DNA from: Caecibacteroides pullorum
GTDB lineage: Bacteria; Bacteroidota; Bacteroidia; Bacteroidales; Bacteroidaceae
Length of the DNA: 64,000 nucleotides
Assembly: GCF_019239235.1 (NCBI RefSeq)
Contig: NZ_JAAZTS010000001.1
Coordinates: forward strand, 186,001 to 250,000
Direction of reading: 5' to 3'
Shown: positions 1 to 9,662 of the stretch, piece by piece
How positions within the stretch are numbered: position 1 is the first letter of the stretch
Layout of the letters: every line of letters starts with the position of its first letter
The notes under the pieces: model-generated
What the model saw: only the letters and a program-made list of their open reading frames with translations
What the model was told of the DNA's origin: nothing
Database searches by the model: none
Translations under genes and position numbers: made by a program

Positions 1-478
1 CAGAATCTGGAAGAGAACTTGTAAACATCTACTTTAGCGTCATAAACATCTACTTTAGCCGCGTAAACAGGCACTTTAGCCAAGCCAACATCTATATTTG
101 TGGAAGGCGGTTCCTTTCTGTAGGCAGGTCCGGCCTCACAGTAGGGGCGTGAAGCGGAGGGCGGTTTTCAGGCGTATAGAAGGCTGGCTGTCTGAGCGTA
201 GCGAGTTCCTGTCTTTTAGCCTGAAAATCGTTCGAAGTAGTCCCGGAAGTGCAGACGGCATCTTTTCTTTTTTTTGTATCTTTTCCTTTAGGTCTGTCGA
301 AAGAAAAAGTATGAACTTTATAATCGAACTGTAAATTTTTAATGTTAAAATTTAGTTTTAGTTTGTTTGTTTGTAAATAATAGTTTTATTTTGTGCTATT
401 GATTTAAATCACCGTTACCTACAAAGTAACAGAAAAGTCTCTTTTTTTATTGAGATTGAAAGAAATCGTGCTATAAAA
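1..478. other. Noncoding region before the fimbria locus
   Basis: No gene is supported here. The first 84 bases carry a 21-bp-period repeat array, listed separately. A 78-codon open frame at 98-334 has no recognisable domain; it contains the phrase LSERSEFLSF, which I have a general impression of seeing in spurious Bacteroides ORFs, so I treat the stretch as a recurrent intergenic element and not a gene. The last 140 bases before the next start are AT-rich and probably contain that gene's promoter, but I could not place a clear TAnnTTTG box. Confidence 0.5.
22..84 (+). repeat. 21-bp-period array, three units
   Basis: Three units start at 22, 43 and 64, exactly 21 bp apart. The first two share TAAACATCTACTTTAGC and the third is TAAACAGGCACTTTAGC. 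Each core has TAAA and TTTA arms around a variable centre, followed by a 4-base linker. A decayed fourth unit is visible at 85-105. The same family, in the opposite orientation, occurs at 35521-35604 and 61045-61128. Confidence 0.85.
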
Positions 479-772
479 ATGAAAAATATGAAACGAATCT
501 TGCTCTTATGGATGCTGTTTGTCAGCATTTCTTTGTCGGCTCAAGATTGGGCTGTCAAGACCAACCTGCTTTACGACGCGACAGCAACGATCAACCTGGG
601 TGCGGAAATCGGCCTTGCCCCCAAGTGGACGCTGGATCTGTCTGCCAACTACAACGGCTGGACCTTCAACGACAACAAGAAATGGAACACGGCTCTTTCA
701 TTTAAGCTTAGAAGAAGGTATATAATCCCCCCACCCACTTCTTATGGGAAGCAGGAACTTTGGTATAATTGA
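479..772 (+). pseudogene. Truncated DUF3575 family protein
   Basis: The first ~70 residues have a signal peptide (MKNMKRILLLWMLF, cleavage near LSAQ) and a clear DUF3575 start (AVKTNLLYDATATINLGAEI, then NGWTFNDNKKW). DUF3575 proteins continue with further outer-membrane beta strands. Here the reading changes after NDNKKW, near base 686, into unrelated low-complexity sequence (RRRYIIPPP) and ends after 97 codons. The following 200 bases do not encode the missing part in any frame I checked. This looks like the 5' remnant of a gene cut by a recombination or deletion event. The intact DUF3575 protein downstream is a paralog and not the missing part, because it carries its own copy of the motif. 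Confidence 0.7.
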
Positions 773-987
773 TGCTCAATATGTTACAAATCCTCTGAAA
801 TTACAAATTATTTTCAATAATTACAATTACAATCCTTACAATTATGTTTACCCCGATTGCTGGCGTTTTTTTTGCGGTGTTTTAAATATTTTAACACCAT
901 ATATATCCTTATCTTCTAAAATATTACTATTATTACGGCGTGATAAGATTTGTTTAAAAAAAGATACTAAAAAAGACAAAAACTACC

Positions 988-2259
988 ATGTGGAGGAGAA
1001 ATTGTTGCATCATGCTGCTTTTCATGTCTGTACTTCCTGTATCCCAACACGTTCAGGCACAAGAGGTTCGGGATTCGGTACGGATTTATTTCCGGCAGGG
1101 ACGCTCGGAGCTGGACATGTCTGTCCGCAATAACCGGGCTGCATTAGGACGCATAGCCGACAGCCTGAGCACCAGCTATGCCGATTCGGTCTACATCTTG
1201 CGAAAGATTCTGGTGGAAGGCGGGGCATCGCCCGAAGGCAGTATCCCGCTGAACCGGAAACTATCGGAAAAACGTGCGGAAACTTTGTTCGGGTACTTGT
1301 CGCAATATGGCGAATTGCCCGACTCGCTGACTACTTTCCGCTTTATAGGAAGAGACTGGGCAGGGCTGCTCCGGCTGGCAGAAGCCGACCCGGGCCTGCC
1401 CTACAGGGAGCAGACGCTGGACTTGCTGCGCCAGGCGGCGGAAAGCGCGCGGTCGGGAGAGCGGGCTGAAGACAATTACGTAGGTAAGCTCGCGCGCCTG
1501 GCGGGCGGCAAGCCATACCGCTACATGTACCGCCAGTTTTTCCCCGAGCTACGCGCCTCGCGCCTCCACCTGTGGTACCAGAAAGTGTGGAATCCGCTGA
1601 AGACGCCCGTCCCCGTCCCGTTCGTCACGCCTTTGCCCCTTGCCATGCCGGAGAGGCTGGAAGCTCCCCATACGCCCGAGCCTCCGCGGAAGCCGTTCTA
1701 CATGGCCGTGAAGACGAATCTGTTATACGATGCGGCGCTTATCCCAAACGTAGGCGTGGAGTTCTACCTGAAAGACGGCTGGAGCGTCGGCGCCGGATGG
1801 ATGTACGGCTGGTGGAAGAAGGACCGCATCCACTGGTACTGGCGGACGTACGGAGGCGACATCTACGCGCGCCGCTGGCTGGGCAAGGCCGCCGAAGAGA
1901 AACCGCTCACGGGACATCACCTGGGCGTGTATGCGCAAGTGCTGACCTACGACTTCGAGACCGGCGGGCGTGGCTACCTGGGCGGCGAGCCGGGCGGCAC
2001 GCTCTTCGACCGCGCGAGCTTCGCCGGAGGAGTGGAATACGGCTACTCATTGCCCATCAAGCCGAGGCTGAACCTGGACTTCACGATAGGCATAGGCTAT
2101 CTGGGCGGAAAATATTACGAATATATACCGATGGACGAATGTTATGTATGGCAAGAGACGAAGATGCGCCACTGGTTCGGCCCCACGAAGCTGGAAGTCT
2201 CGCTGGTGTGGCTCTTAGGGCGCGGCAACGTCAATAAAGGGAAAGGAGGCGGCAGATGA
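988..2259 (+). CDS. OmpA-like / DUF3575 fimbria-associated outer membrane protein
   Basis: 423 aa. A signal peptide ends near residue 25 (VQAQE). Residues ~30-115 resemble an OmpA-like region (YFRQGRSELD, then EGGASPEGS, then LSEKRAETL), which fits peptidoglycan or cell-envelope anchoring. From ~230 the DUF3575 domain begins (MAVKTNLLYDAALIPNVGVE) and runs to near the C-terminus with alternating aromatic beta strands, typical of a small outer-membrane barrel. Genes of this kind commonly lead Bacteroides fimbrillin loci. The stop overlaps the next start by 4 bp (ATGA), so the two are translationally coupled. The role is inferred from family and context: anchoring or assembly of the fimbria at the outer membrane. 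Confidence 0.8.
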   Translation: MWRRNCCIMLLFMSVLPVSQHVQAQEVRDSVRIYFRQGRSELDMSVRNNRAALGRIADSLSTSYADSVYILRKILVEGGASPEGSIPLNRKLSEKRAETLFGYLSQYGELPDSLTTFRFIGRDWAGLLRLAEADPGLPYREQTLDLLRQAAESARSGERAEDNYVGKLARLAGGKPYRYMYRQFFPELRASRLHLWYQKVWNPLKTPVPVPFVTPLPLAMPERLEAPHTPEPPRKPFYMAVKTNLLYDAALIPNVGVEFYLKDGWSVGAGWMYGWWKKDRIHWYWRTYGGDIYARRWLGKAAEEKPLTGHHLGVYAQVLTYDFETGGRGYLGGEPGGTLFDRASFAGGVEYGYSLPIKPRLNLDFTIGIGYLGGKYYEYIPMDECYVWQETKMRHWFGPTKLEVSLVWLLGRGNVNKGKGGGR

Positions 2260-3260
2260 AACGATTGTTTTACTTCATCACCCTGGCTCTGCTCTGCACG
2301 GCGTGCGAGCACAAGGAGCTGTGCTTCCAGCATCCGCACCTGAAAACCGTGCGGGTGGAATTCGACTGGCGTGACGCTCCACAAGCCGACCCCGACGGAA
2401 TGTGCGTCTACTTCTATCCCGTGGCGGGTGGAAGCGGCCAGCGTTTCGACTTCCGGGGCACGACGGGCGGAGAAGTGCAGCTCAGGGTAGGCGAATACGT
2501 AGTGATATGCTATAACAACGATACCGAAATCGTGGAGTTTTACAATACCGACGACTTCGGCACCCACGGCATCTACACCCGTGAAGGAAACCCGCTGGAG
2601 CCGATATACGGCAATGCAGCCAACTATGCCCCGCGGGCGGAAGGAAGCGAGGAAGAGCGGGTGACGGTAAGTCCCGACATGATGTGGGGATGCACCGCCA
2701 CGGAAGTGGAAGTGACCGACGAGGGGCTGAGCTACGTATGCGTGCCCTTCGAGGGGCAAGACAAGGAAGCGGTGACAGAACGCGACGAATACGTCATCAC
2801 GCTCTATCCGCACGAATTGGTCTGCACGTACACCTACGAGGTGCGCAACGTGAGCAACCTGAAGCACATGTCGCAAATGTGCGGCACCCTGTCGGGCATG
2901 GCGGGCACGCTGACCTTCGCCTCCGAAGAAGTGGGCAGGGAGAGCGTAACGGTGCCTTTCGCGTCAGAATCGGACGGAGTATCGACGGTGACGGGACGTT
3001 TTTACACCTTCGGCCACCACTTGGAGAACCCCGACCCGCACCGGATGGTGTTCTACGTGGTGATGGACGACGGGTCGAAGTATTGCTACAAGGATACGGA
3101 GAAGCTGGACGTGACTACGCAGGTGCACGAAGCACCCGACTTCCGCCACGTGCATATCATCATCGACGGGCTTGACCTCCCCCAGCCCATCGAGAACGGC
3201 CACGGTTTCGACATGACGGTGGACGACTGGGAGGTAGTGGAAGAAGAAATTGAGATCTGA
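2256..3260 (+). CDS. DUF5119 lipoprotein, FimB/Mfa2-like fimbria anchor
   Basis: 334 aa. A lipoprotein signal with lipobox LCTAC places the lipidated Cys at 17. After it comes EHKELCFQHPHLKTVRVEFD, the usual opening of DUF5119 proteins found beside fimbrillins in Bacteroides. The body is rich in beta strands. Start 2256 overlaps the previous stop by 4 bp. By analogy with Mfa2/FimB of Porphyromonas gingivalis, it probably anchors and terminates the fimbrial shaft at the cell surface. This is an inference from position and fold type, not from a catalytic motif. Confidence 0.75.
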   Translation: MKRLFYFITLALLCTACEHKELCFQHPHLKTVRVEFDWRDAPQADPDGMCVYFYPVAGGSGQRFDFRGTTGGEVQLRVGEYVVICYNNDTEIVEFYNTDDFGTHGIYTREGNPLEPIYGNAANYAPRAEGSEEERVTVSPDMMWGCTATEVEVTDEGLSYVCVPFEGQDKEAVTERDEYVITLYPHELVCTYTYEVRNVSNLKHMSQMCGTLSGMAGTLTFASEEVGRESVTVPFASESDGVSTVTGRFYTFGHHLENPDPHRMVFYVVMDDGSKYCYKDTEKLDVTTQVHEAPDFRHVHIIIDGLDLPQPIENGHGFDMTVDDWEVVEEEIEI

Positions 3261-3294
3261 TCAAATATGTTTAATCGATTAAAATTAAAGTGAA

Positions 3295-4494
3295 ATGAGA
3301 AAGTTTTATTTAGGAGCATTGGGGCTGTTAGTAATGGCATCGTGCTCGCAAGACGAAACCGTCGGCATCAACCATGACGGCGATGAAATCACATTCAGTG
3401 TGGTGACGAACAGTGCTACAAGAGCGGAGAATGTGTTCTGCAACAACAACTCTGCGACTAATTTCCATGTGTCGGCTATCAGCGACGGAAAGTCGTACAT
3501 TGAAGGAGACGATATTGCATACCAAGACGGGAAGTGGGTAAATCAAGACGGTACCCGTTATTGGCCTGACGAATCGGTTGACTTTTATGCACACGTCAAT
3601 GGAGGTACTACCTATGATTGGAGTGTAAGCGAAGGCAAAGCAACCGCTAAATTCAACAACTTCAAGGTAAACCAGACGGTAGCCGACCAAGTGGACTTAA
3701 TGTATTCGGTTAAGACAGGCCAAACAAAAACGGCTAATTCGAAAGTAATCCTTAACTTCCGCCACGCCTTGTCTCAAATTGTGTTCCAAGCCAGAAACGA
3801 AAGCGAAAACCTGCATGTGGAAATATCGGGCGTATCCATCTGCAAGCTGAACGATACGGACAATTTCACGTTTCCGAGCACCAGCACAGACAATAATTTC
3901 GTAGACCATAACGGAGAGAAGCCGAACACTGCGCTTACCAACCAAGGGACATGGGCAAACGAAAACACGAGTAAGGCTGGTACGGCATCCTATTCGGTTA
4001 CATTCCCGTCCGTTACTATCAAGGCGGAGAATACACCGCTTACTACGACCGATGACGCAAGCAAAAACGGGGAATACAACGCGAACACCATGTTGCTTTT
4101 GCCGCAACAAACTACCGCATGGGAACCTAAGGCAGGTGTAGGGAAACCTGCTGACCAGACGGGTTCTTACTTCCTCGTGAAATGCGCCATCTACAATGTA
4201 GCGGGAAGCTCATTCGATGCTGATACAGACGTGCCTCTTTGGGGAACTCAAGCCGCACATAAAGAGGTTGCTATCCCTGTAGCCGCTAATTGGGACCAAG
4301 GCAAGAAGTACATCTATACCTTCGTGTTCGGTAATGGAAACGGCGGTTATGAACCAGATCCTGACCCCGAAGATCCGGATCCAGATCCAGAACCCGTACT
4401 CGTCCCGATTACATTCGACATTACAATTGACGACTTTGTTACGGTAGATCCCGATATCGAAATCGAAACCGGCGTTCCGGGAGCAGGTGAATAA
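3295..4494 (+). CDS. Fimbrillin family lipoprotein
   Basis: 399 aa. The lipobox VMASC puts the lipidated Cys at 17. The mature part opens with an ITFSVVTNSATRAE segment, the typical Mfa-like fimbrillin start. An Arg follows it that, in this family, can be the site where a gingipain-like protease releases a donor strand (family knowledge, not tested here). An Asp-Pro-rich linker (PDPDPEDPDPDP) lies near residue 355, just before a short C-terminal strand region. It sits 34 bp after the DUF5119 gene in the same operon and is a candidate shaft subunit. Confidence 0.8.
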   Translation: MRKFYLGALGLLVMASCSQDETVGINHDGDEITFSVVTNSATRAENVFCNNNSATNFHVSAISDGKSYIEGDDIAYQDGKWVNQDGTRYWPDESVDFYAHVNGGTTYDWSVSEGKATAKFNNFKVNQTVADQVDLMYSVKTGQTKTANSKVILNFRHALSQIVFQARNESENLHVEISGVSICKLNDTDNFTFPSTSTDNNFVDHNGEKPNTALTNQGTWANENTSKAGTASYSVTFPSVTIKAENTPLTTTDDASKNGEYNANTMLLLPQQTTAWEPKAGVGKPADQTGSYFLVKCAIYNVAGSSFDADTDVPLWGTQAAHKEVAIPVAANWDQGKKYIYTFVFGNGNGGYEPDPDPEDPDPDPEPVLVPITFDITIDDFVTVDPDIEIETGVPGAGE

Positions 4495-4606
4495 CCTTTA
4501 AGCACATTTTGTTGCGGAATACTTCTTAATTACACAGGCTGGGCGGGGTTGAATGTTCCCTACCCAGCCACCATATTCAAAAAAACTTTTTACGGAGGAA
4601 CTGGAA

Positions 4607-7372
4607 ATGAATACACGACATCTGATTCAGAAGATAGGGATGGCAGGGGCGGTTGCCCTTGCCGCGGCATCGTGCACGCAAGACGACCTGACGGGCGGGC
4701 GAGGCACGAACGGCAACGCCATCGGGTTCGGCATCACCACCCTTGCCGAAAACACCGCCGAAGGACGTGCCTCGGAAGCCGACGATAAGCCCATCGTATT
4801 GCCCTTCCCCGGAGGGCGCGACACGCTCTACCTGCACCCGTGGGCGGAAGAAAACCGCTCCGTCCCTTCCGCCCCGCAAAAAGAAGAAACACGAGGCGTG
4901 CCGGTGACGACGGAGGAGGACTTCAAGGACGTATGCAAGAGCTTCGGCGTGACCGCCTATACCGACGACGGCAGGCTCTTCATGCCGAACGAAAAGGTGA
5001 CGAGCGCATCGGGAAACCTGTGGACTACCGGCGAGACCTACTTCTGGCCCGCCGAGGAAACCCTCAACTTCTATGCCTACGCCCCATACAGCAGCACCGG
5101 TGACGGTTACGGTGACAATATGACAATTAATCAAAACGCAAAAACCATCACGTTCAGCCATACCGTGCCCGACCAAGCCACCAAGCAGCCCGACATCTTG
5201 TTCACCCACAAAGCGTGCAGCAAGGCGTCATCCGAGAACGGCACCGTGCCCCTCAGGTTCCACCATGCCCTTGCCGGCGTGAAGTTCGTGGCAAAGAACG
5301 TGACGCCGTGCACCGTCACCTCCATCACCCTGAGAGGCTTGTACGGGCAAGGATTGTGCACCTACACCTACGATGGCGATACGGGCACCTTCGCATGGAC
5401 GACAACCGGAGATAAGCGGGATTTCTCGGAAACATTTAACGTGACGCTGAATAATAGCGAGGGCGAAAACACCCAGCCCATCACCGACGAGAAGCCCGAA
5501 ACCACCTTCATGATGATTCCGCAAACGCTGGAGGGCGTAACGGTGGAAGTGGGCGTAACCACCAGTGAAGGCGAATTCACCCTGACCGGCTCGCTGGCTC
5601 AGACCGGCGCGTGGGAAGCGGGCAAGATATACACCTACGCCATCTCCACCGAATCAATCAACTGGGTATACGTATTCGATGTGACCCCCGACAACGACGG
5701 CATCACCTTGCCTCTCGGCGAAACCCAAGGGACGTACACCGTAACGAGCTACCGCTTCCGGAGGGGGACTCCCAATGAGAAAGAACCGGTGGCATGGAGT
5801 GCGGTGAATACGGCGTGTACGGAGACTGACCAAGACACCGGAATCGAGGTAGCTGGCATCACCTTAGCGGATGTATTGCGAACTTTCACCTACGGAGACA
5901 ATACGCCTTCGGAAAGCGAAGATTATACCATCGGCTTAACGGAAACGACCCTGAAAACCGATTGGCCCGGCGACCAGACTCTGAAAAACAATACGAAGAA
6001 GGGAACCCCGGAATCTCCCTACGACCTTTCCACCCACGATGAGAAAGGGGGCACGATAAGCCAAACCACCGCCAATTGCTACGTGGTGAACGCGGCGGGC
6101 ACGTACATGCTGCCCCTCGTATATGGCAATGCCATCAAGAACGGAGGGGAAAACTCGGCGGCTTACCAAGGAGGCCAGTTCAACGATTACTTGGACCGGA
6201 CGATAAGCAACTCCCAAATAACGGGAGCCGACGATGCCGTATTGGTATGGAGCGACGGATTCTTTATGTTTAAGGACATCAAGCTAAGCGATGACAAAAA
6301 GTACCTTGTCTTTACCATCGACCCCGACTACATGCAGCAAGCCAACGCCGTACTGGCGGTGCGCGACGCACAAGACCGCATCATGTGGAGCTGGCACATC
6401 TGGGTGACCGAACGACCCGTCTATACAGAGACAGAGATACATACGCTGACCGACCTTTTCGACCAAAACAACAAATACGGCATGATGCAATGCAACCTGG
6501 GCTGGGTAGACGGGAAAATGGTTTACTACAACCGGCGCAACCTGACCTTCAACTTCACCCAAACCGGTTCGGGCAACACCGACCAACTGACGGTTGTGCA
6601 AGAAGGTGCCGAGTTCGACTATAAAGACGTAGGCTCTACCTACTACCAATGGGGACGCAAAGACCCGCTGGTAGCGTTGAGGAACTGGAATTCGTACCGC
6701 TTCGAAGATTACCGCCTGCACGAGACGGGCGACCCCGACTATGTGTACCGCACGGCAACAGGCCCCGCCAGCTTCGGACAAGCCATCCAGCATCCCAATG
6801 TGTTCTACACGCGTGGCGGCAATGCGGGTACCGACTGGAATAGCGAACACGTAGCTACGCTATGGAACACCAGGGACAGCGGAGGCGAACTGGAATCTAC
6901 CGTTTCTACCAAGACCATCTACGACCCTTCGCCCCGAGGCTTTAAAGTGCCGGTGCCCCGCACATTTGCCGTATTCGTAAACGGAGGCACCAGCACCACT
7001 ACGGGAGGTACGTTGAACGGGTATCGCTACGAAGACGATGTGCATAACAAATACCGGGTCTATCCCCAACCCAACCGGGGAGGTACTGCAATCCCCCTGA
7101 CCGCTACGGGACAACGCGCAGACCGTGCCGGACTGGAAGCTTATGTCCCAGGGGATGGTAAAGGAGAAGTAGGAGGACTGTGGTCATTGTTTGGCGTATA
7201 TTATTGGACTTGTGTGCATGAGCAAAACCATACAGGAGTCAATACGAATGCTTACACGCTCGTCATACGTAGCGACTATCCGAGTGGAAGTGGAATTGAG
7301 GTCTATTCCTACGGATTTGTAGGTGCTAAGACCATGGCACGCCCCGTGCGTCCCATCCTGGACGACAGATGA
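4607..7372 (+). CDS. Large fimbrillin-type lipoprotein, candidate tip adhesin
   Basis: 921 aa from the ATG at 4607. I prefer this start over 4553 because it is preceded by GGAGG and begins a clean lipoprotein signal with lipobox AAASC, lipidated Cys at 23. Residues ~100-370 form a fimbrillin-like module (FWPAEETLNFYAYAPY, then LRFHHALAGVKFVAKN, then IPQTLEGVTV). The C-terminal ~450 residues are different and end with PSPRGFKVPVPRTF and ARPVRPILDDR, which resembles FISUMP-type C-terminal domains of Bacteroidetes surface proteins. Size and last-in-operon position suggest a tip or adhesive subunit. The ligand is unknown. Confidence 0.75.
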   Translation: MNTRHLIQKIGMAGAVALAAASCTQDDLTGGRGTNGNAIGFGITTLAENTAEGRASEADDKPIVLPFPGGRDTLYLHPWAEENRSVPSAPQKEETRGVPVTTEEDFKDVCKSFGVTAYTDDGRLFMPNEKVTSASGNLWTTGETYFWPAEETLNFYAYAPYSSTGDGYGDNMTINQNAKTITFSHTVPDQATKQPDILFTHKACSKASSENGTVPLRFHHALAGVKFVAKNVTPCTVTSITLRGLYGQGLCTYTYDGDTGTFAWTTTGDKRDFSETFNVTLNNSEGENTQPITDEKPETTFMMIPQTLEGVTVEVGVTTSEGEFTLTGSLAQTGAWEAGKIYTYAISTESINWVYVFDVTPDNDGITLPLGETQGTYTVTSYRFRRGTPNEKEPVAWSAVNTACTETDQDTGIEVAGITLADVLRTFTYGDNTPSESEDYTIGLTETTLKTDWPGDQTLKNNTKKGTPESPYDLSTHDEKGGTISQTTANCYVVNAAGTYMLPLVYGNAIKNGGENSAAYQGGQFNDYLDRTISNSQITGADDAVLVWSDGFFMFKDIKLSDDKKYLVFTIDPDYMQQANAVLAVRDAQDRIMWSWHIWVTERPVYTETEIHTLTDLFDQNNKYGMMQCNLGWVDGKMVYYNRRNLTFNFTQTGSGNTDQLTVVQEGAEFDYKDVGSTYYQWGRKDPLVALRNWNSYRFEDYRLHETGDPDYVYRTATGPASFGQAIQHPNVFYTRGGNAGTDWNSEHVATLWNTRDSGGELESTVSTKTIYDPSPRGFKVPVPRTFAVFVNGGTSTTTGGTLNGYRYEDDVHNKYRVYPQPNRGGTAIPLTATGQRADRAGLEAYVPGDGKGEVGGLWSLFGVYYWTCVHEQNHTGVNTNAYTLVIRSDYPSGSGIEVYSYGFVGAKTMARPVRPILDDR

Positions 7373-7412
7373 AGGACAGGCAATTAAGCATTTTATATCT
7401 CTATCAAAACCC

Positions 7413-7430
7413 GTAGGGAAGTGTCCCTAC
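7413..7430 (+). terminator. Hairpin after the fimbria operon
   Basis: GTAGGGA and TCCCTAC form a perfect 7-bp stem with a 4-base loop, 40 bp after the last fimbrial stop. The T-run after it is weak (ACACATTTTA), so it may be a terminator or a remnant of sequence disturbed by the adjacent insertion sequence. Confidence 0.45.
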
Positions 7431-7444
7431 ACACATTTTACTTA

Positions 7445-8528
7445 AATTATGCGAATCAGGAGTTGGCTTCCTGATTCAAAAGATTAAAAATTGACAAATG
7501 TAAGTAGAGCAATAGCCAACTTTCCAAAGGTATGTACCAACAAGCCTTTGGTAGCTCTAACTTTAGACGCTCTTTGAATTTCTGTTTTTTCATTCAGCCA
7601 ATTGAAAAAGGATTCGATAGGTTGTCTGAGTTTGGACACAGCTTGTGAGAACAAGTCCCTGGCTGCTTTATCCCTCTGTTTGAGCACTTCCGGCTCTCCC
7701 TTAATCTCCTTATGCGGGGTAAGGACTTTAACCGGATTACTCTCGTTGAAGAAAGAAAAGTCGCTGTAAATCTTGTCCCCGAGCACGGTCCTTCCGGACA
7801 GGTATGGCGCGCATTCGTTTTTGAATACGGCCAGGTCGTTGTCCGAAGCCGGTGTCAGAATTATCATCTCAGGAAAAGGTATTGTACCCTTCCTCCGCTG
7901 TCCTACCATGTGCAGTTTCATGCCATAGTAGTACATGTTCTTGGTAGAGCAATATCCTTTTGATGTTATCTCCGTTGCCACTTTTCCTTCCCGGTTCTTT
8001 CCTTTGCAGGTAACATTCGGCATGGAATCCACAATGGAAACGAGAGAGTCGCAATCCTCAGGCTTGAATGATTGTATCATGGTTTCCGCCAACACTTTAA
8101 AGGCTTCTGAAAGCATGTTCAAACGTGCATTGAATGTCTGGTAAGACGGCAGCTTGGGAAACCACGATGACAGATACTCCTTGGCGAAAGTATGTATCTC
8201 CTTGATGCCGAACTATCTCTGGCAGTAACCGCAGAACAGATAGACGGTAAGAACCTCCTCGTCCGTAAACTCGGGATTGGAGTTGTTGCTGAATCTCTGG
8301 CAGTAGAAACGCAGAGAAGACTTATAGACATCACAGATATACATATACAGACTTATTAGTTTTAACTTTTTCTCCTTGGGAATCATAATTAGAAAAATGA
8401 GTGGTTTTATTCTTCTAATATACTGATTTTCAAGGAGATTACAAAGTAAAACGATGAGATAATTAACTGAATTACAAACTTTTAAAACTTGAATCAGAAG
8501 CTATTTTCAACTCCTGATTCGCATAATT
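7445..8528. mobile_element. Insertion sequence with 21-bp terminal inverted repeats
   Basis: Positions 7445-7465 (AATTATGCGAATCAGGAGTTG) recur inverted, without mismatch, at 8508-8528, giving an element of about 1.08 kb around one transposase gene. The outermost AATT is palindromic, so a 4-bp AATT target duplication with 17-bp ends is equally possible. Next to each end lies a second copy of the GAATCAGGA-type sequence in inverted orientation, so each terminus can fold into its own hairpin. Confidence 0.8.
7484..8386 (-). pseudogene. DDE transposase interrupted by an amber codon
   Basis: Read from the ATG at 8386, one frame runs to 7484 (301 codons including the stop). It is broken only by TAG at 8213-8215, codon 58, between CGYCQR and FGIKEIHTF. 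Everything after the stop is well preserved, including candidate acidic residues (VDSMP, DLAVFKNE, ESFFNWLNEKTE). The clean terminal repeats and a single nonsense change suggest recent inactivation. The family is DDE, near the IS4/IS5/IS982 groups; I cannot assign it further. A shorter product from an internal ATG at 8122 would lack the N-terminal 88 codons. Confidence 0.75.
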
Positions 8529-8531
8529 ATC

Positions 8532-9662
8532 TCATTTTTGAGCCAGCATATGTATTATTGCGGTAAAGTTCATGGAAAGTTCTCCGATAAGTTCGGCCGT
8601 TCCCTTTGCCTTGTCCGAGAGCTTTTTCCTTTTGCCTTTCCATATCGAGAGTATTGCCAGTACCATCCTCTGTATCGTGTCAAGATTTCTGGCGGACCTT
8701 GCATCTTTCCGTCTGATAAAGTCCTGCCTCAGGTTGCGGTCAAGGTCCCAGTGCATGCTTTCTATGGCCCAATGCATTCTGGCTATTGTGCCCAGCCGCC
8801 GGGCACTTCCGTGAAAGCTGGAGACATAGAACCTTCTTTCGGAAGATTTCTGACCGTCAGATTTCCTTTCCGTTGCAGTCCGTATTTCGACAACCGTCAG
8901 ATCTCCATTCCACTTTTCCCTGTCCGTAATCAGGTCATTTCCACGAAAGATGCGGCATACCCTGGTCTCTATCCTGCCATGTTCAAGGAAAGGCCCTTCC
9001 GAATATACATCCACAGGCTCCGCAAGCCCGACATTGTCCTCAATCCCATATCGCAAAGTCCTCTGGTTCGCCTTCAGTTCGATAAGGAAATCACCGCCTT
9101 TTTCCCGGATTTTATCTATGATGGCTTTCTGGAAGGACATGGCGTCCGCTGTAACTATGCATCCCGACACATCCACCTTGTCCAGCAGTTTGGGCACGGA
9201 AGTTATCTCGTTGCTTTTTTCTTCGCACATGTCCGTGGCAAGAGTGACACCTCCTTTAAGGGAATAGGCTGACACGATGTCGGGGTTGCGTCCGTTTTCA
9301 AGTACCGTCCCTCTCATCGCCTTGCCGTCAATACAGAGGATGTCCCCGGCAAAACCGACAAGTTCAGCATGGAAAGCGGCAGTAAATTCAGACATCCGTC
9401 CAGACATGGCTTCATCATCTATATGTTTGAATACACGGCAGAGCGTAGGCTCAGAAGGCACGCCCTCCAACAAAATCCCTAAAGAGCGGAAGCGTTTCAG
9501 ATTACGCTCGCCGAATCTGATTATATCCGGCCTTGTTATACACTTGCCCAGCCGTCCGAGTATTACAAGAAGAAGAATATCTTCCAGCTTGTGTTTGTAG
9601 TTTCCCTTGTCTGTCCTGCGGTAATCCGGCACTGATTTCACAAATTCTTTCAGATGTTTCAT
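8532..9662 (-). CDS. ISAs1 family transposase
   Basis: 376 aa, close to the usual ISAs1 length. The N-terminal DDE_Tnp_1-associated region (KHKLEDILLLVILGRL) is followed by the catalytic core: CIDGKAMRG, then IVTADAM, then a Glu in AIESMHWDLD. The frame is intact and could be active. Its stop lies only 3 bp from the end of the neighbouring insertion sequence at 8528, so the 3' terminal repeat of this element is displaced, lost or shared. I found no convincing matching terminal repeat on the 5' side. Confidence 0.85.
   Translation of the reverse strand: MKHLKEFVKSVPDYRRTDKGNYKHKLEDILLLVILGRLGKCITRPDIIRFGERNLKRFRSLGILLEGVPSEPTLCRVFKHIDDEAMSGRMSEFTAAFHAELVGFAGDILCIDGKAMRGTVLENGRNPDIVSAYSLKGGVTLATDMCEEKSNEITSVPKLLDKVDVSGCIVTADAMSFQKAIIDKIREKGGDFLIELKANQRTLRYGIEDNVGLAEPVDVYSEGPFLEHGRIETRVCRIFRGNDLITDREKWNGDLTVVEIRTATERKSDGQKSSERRFYVSSFHGSARRLGTIARMHWAIESMHWDLDRNLRQDFIRRKDARSARNLDTIQRMVLAILSIWKGKRKKLSDKAKGTAELIGELSMNFTAIIHMLAQK

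Noticed and set aside
22..84. CRISPR array
   Set aside because: The units are 21-23 bp in total with 4-9-bp linkers; there are no long unique spacers, no leader and no cas genes in the window.
98..334. 78-codon open frame at the left end
   Set aside because: No start signal, no domain, and a phrase I associate with repeated spurious Bacteroides ORFs. Not called as a gene.
4553..4606. Upstream start for the large fimbrillin
   Set aside because: The extra 18 residues would precede a complete lipoprotein signal; the ATG at 4607 has a better ribosome-binding site.
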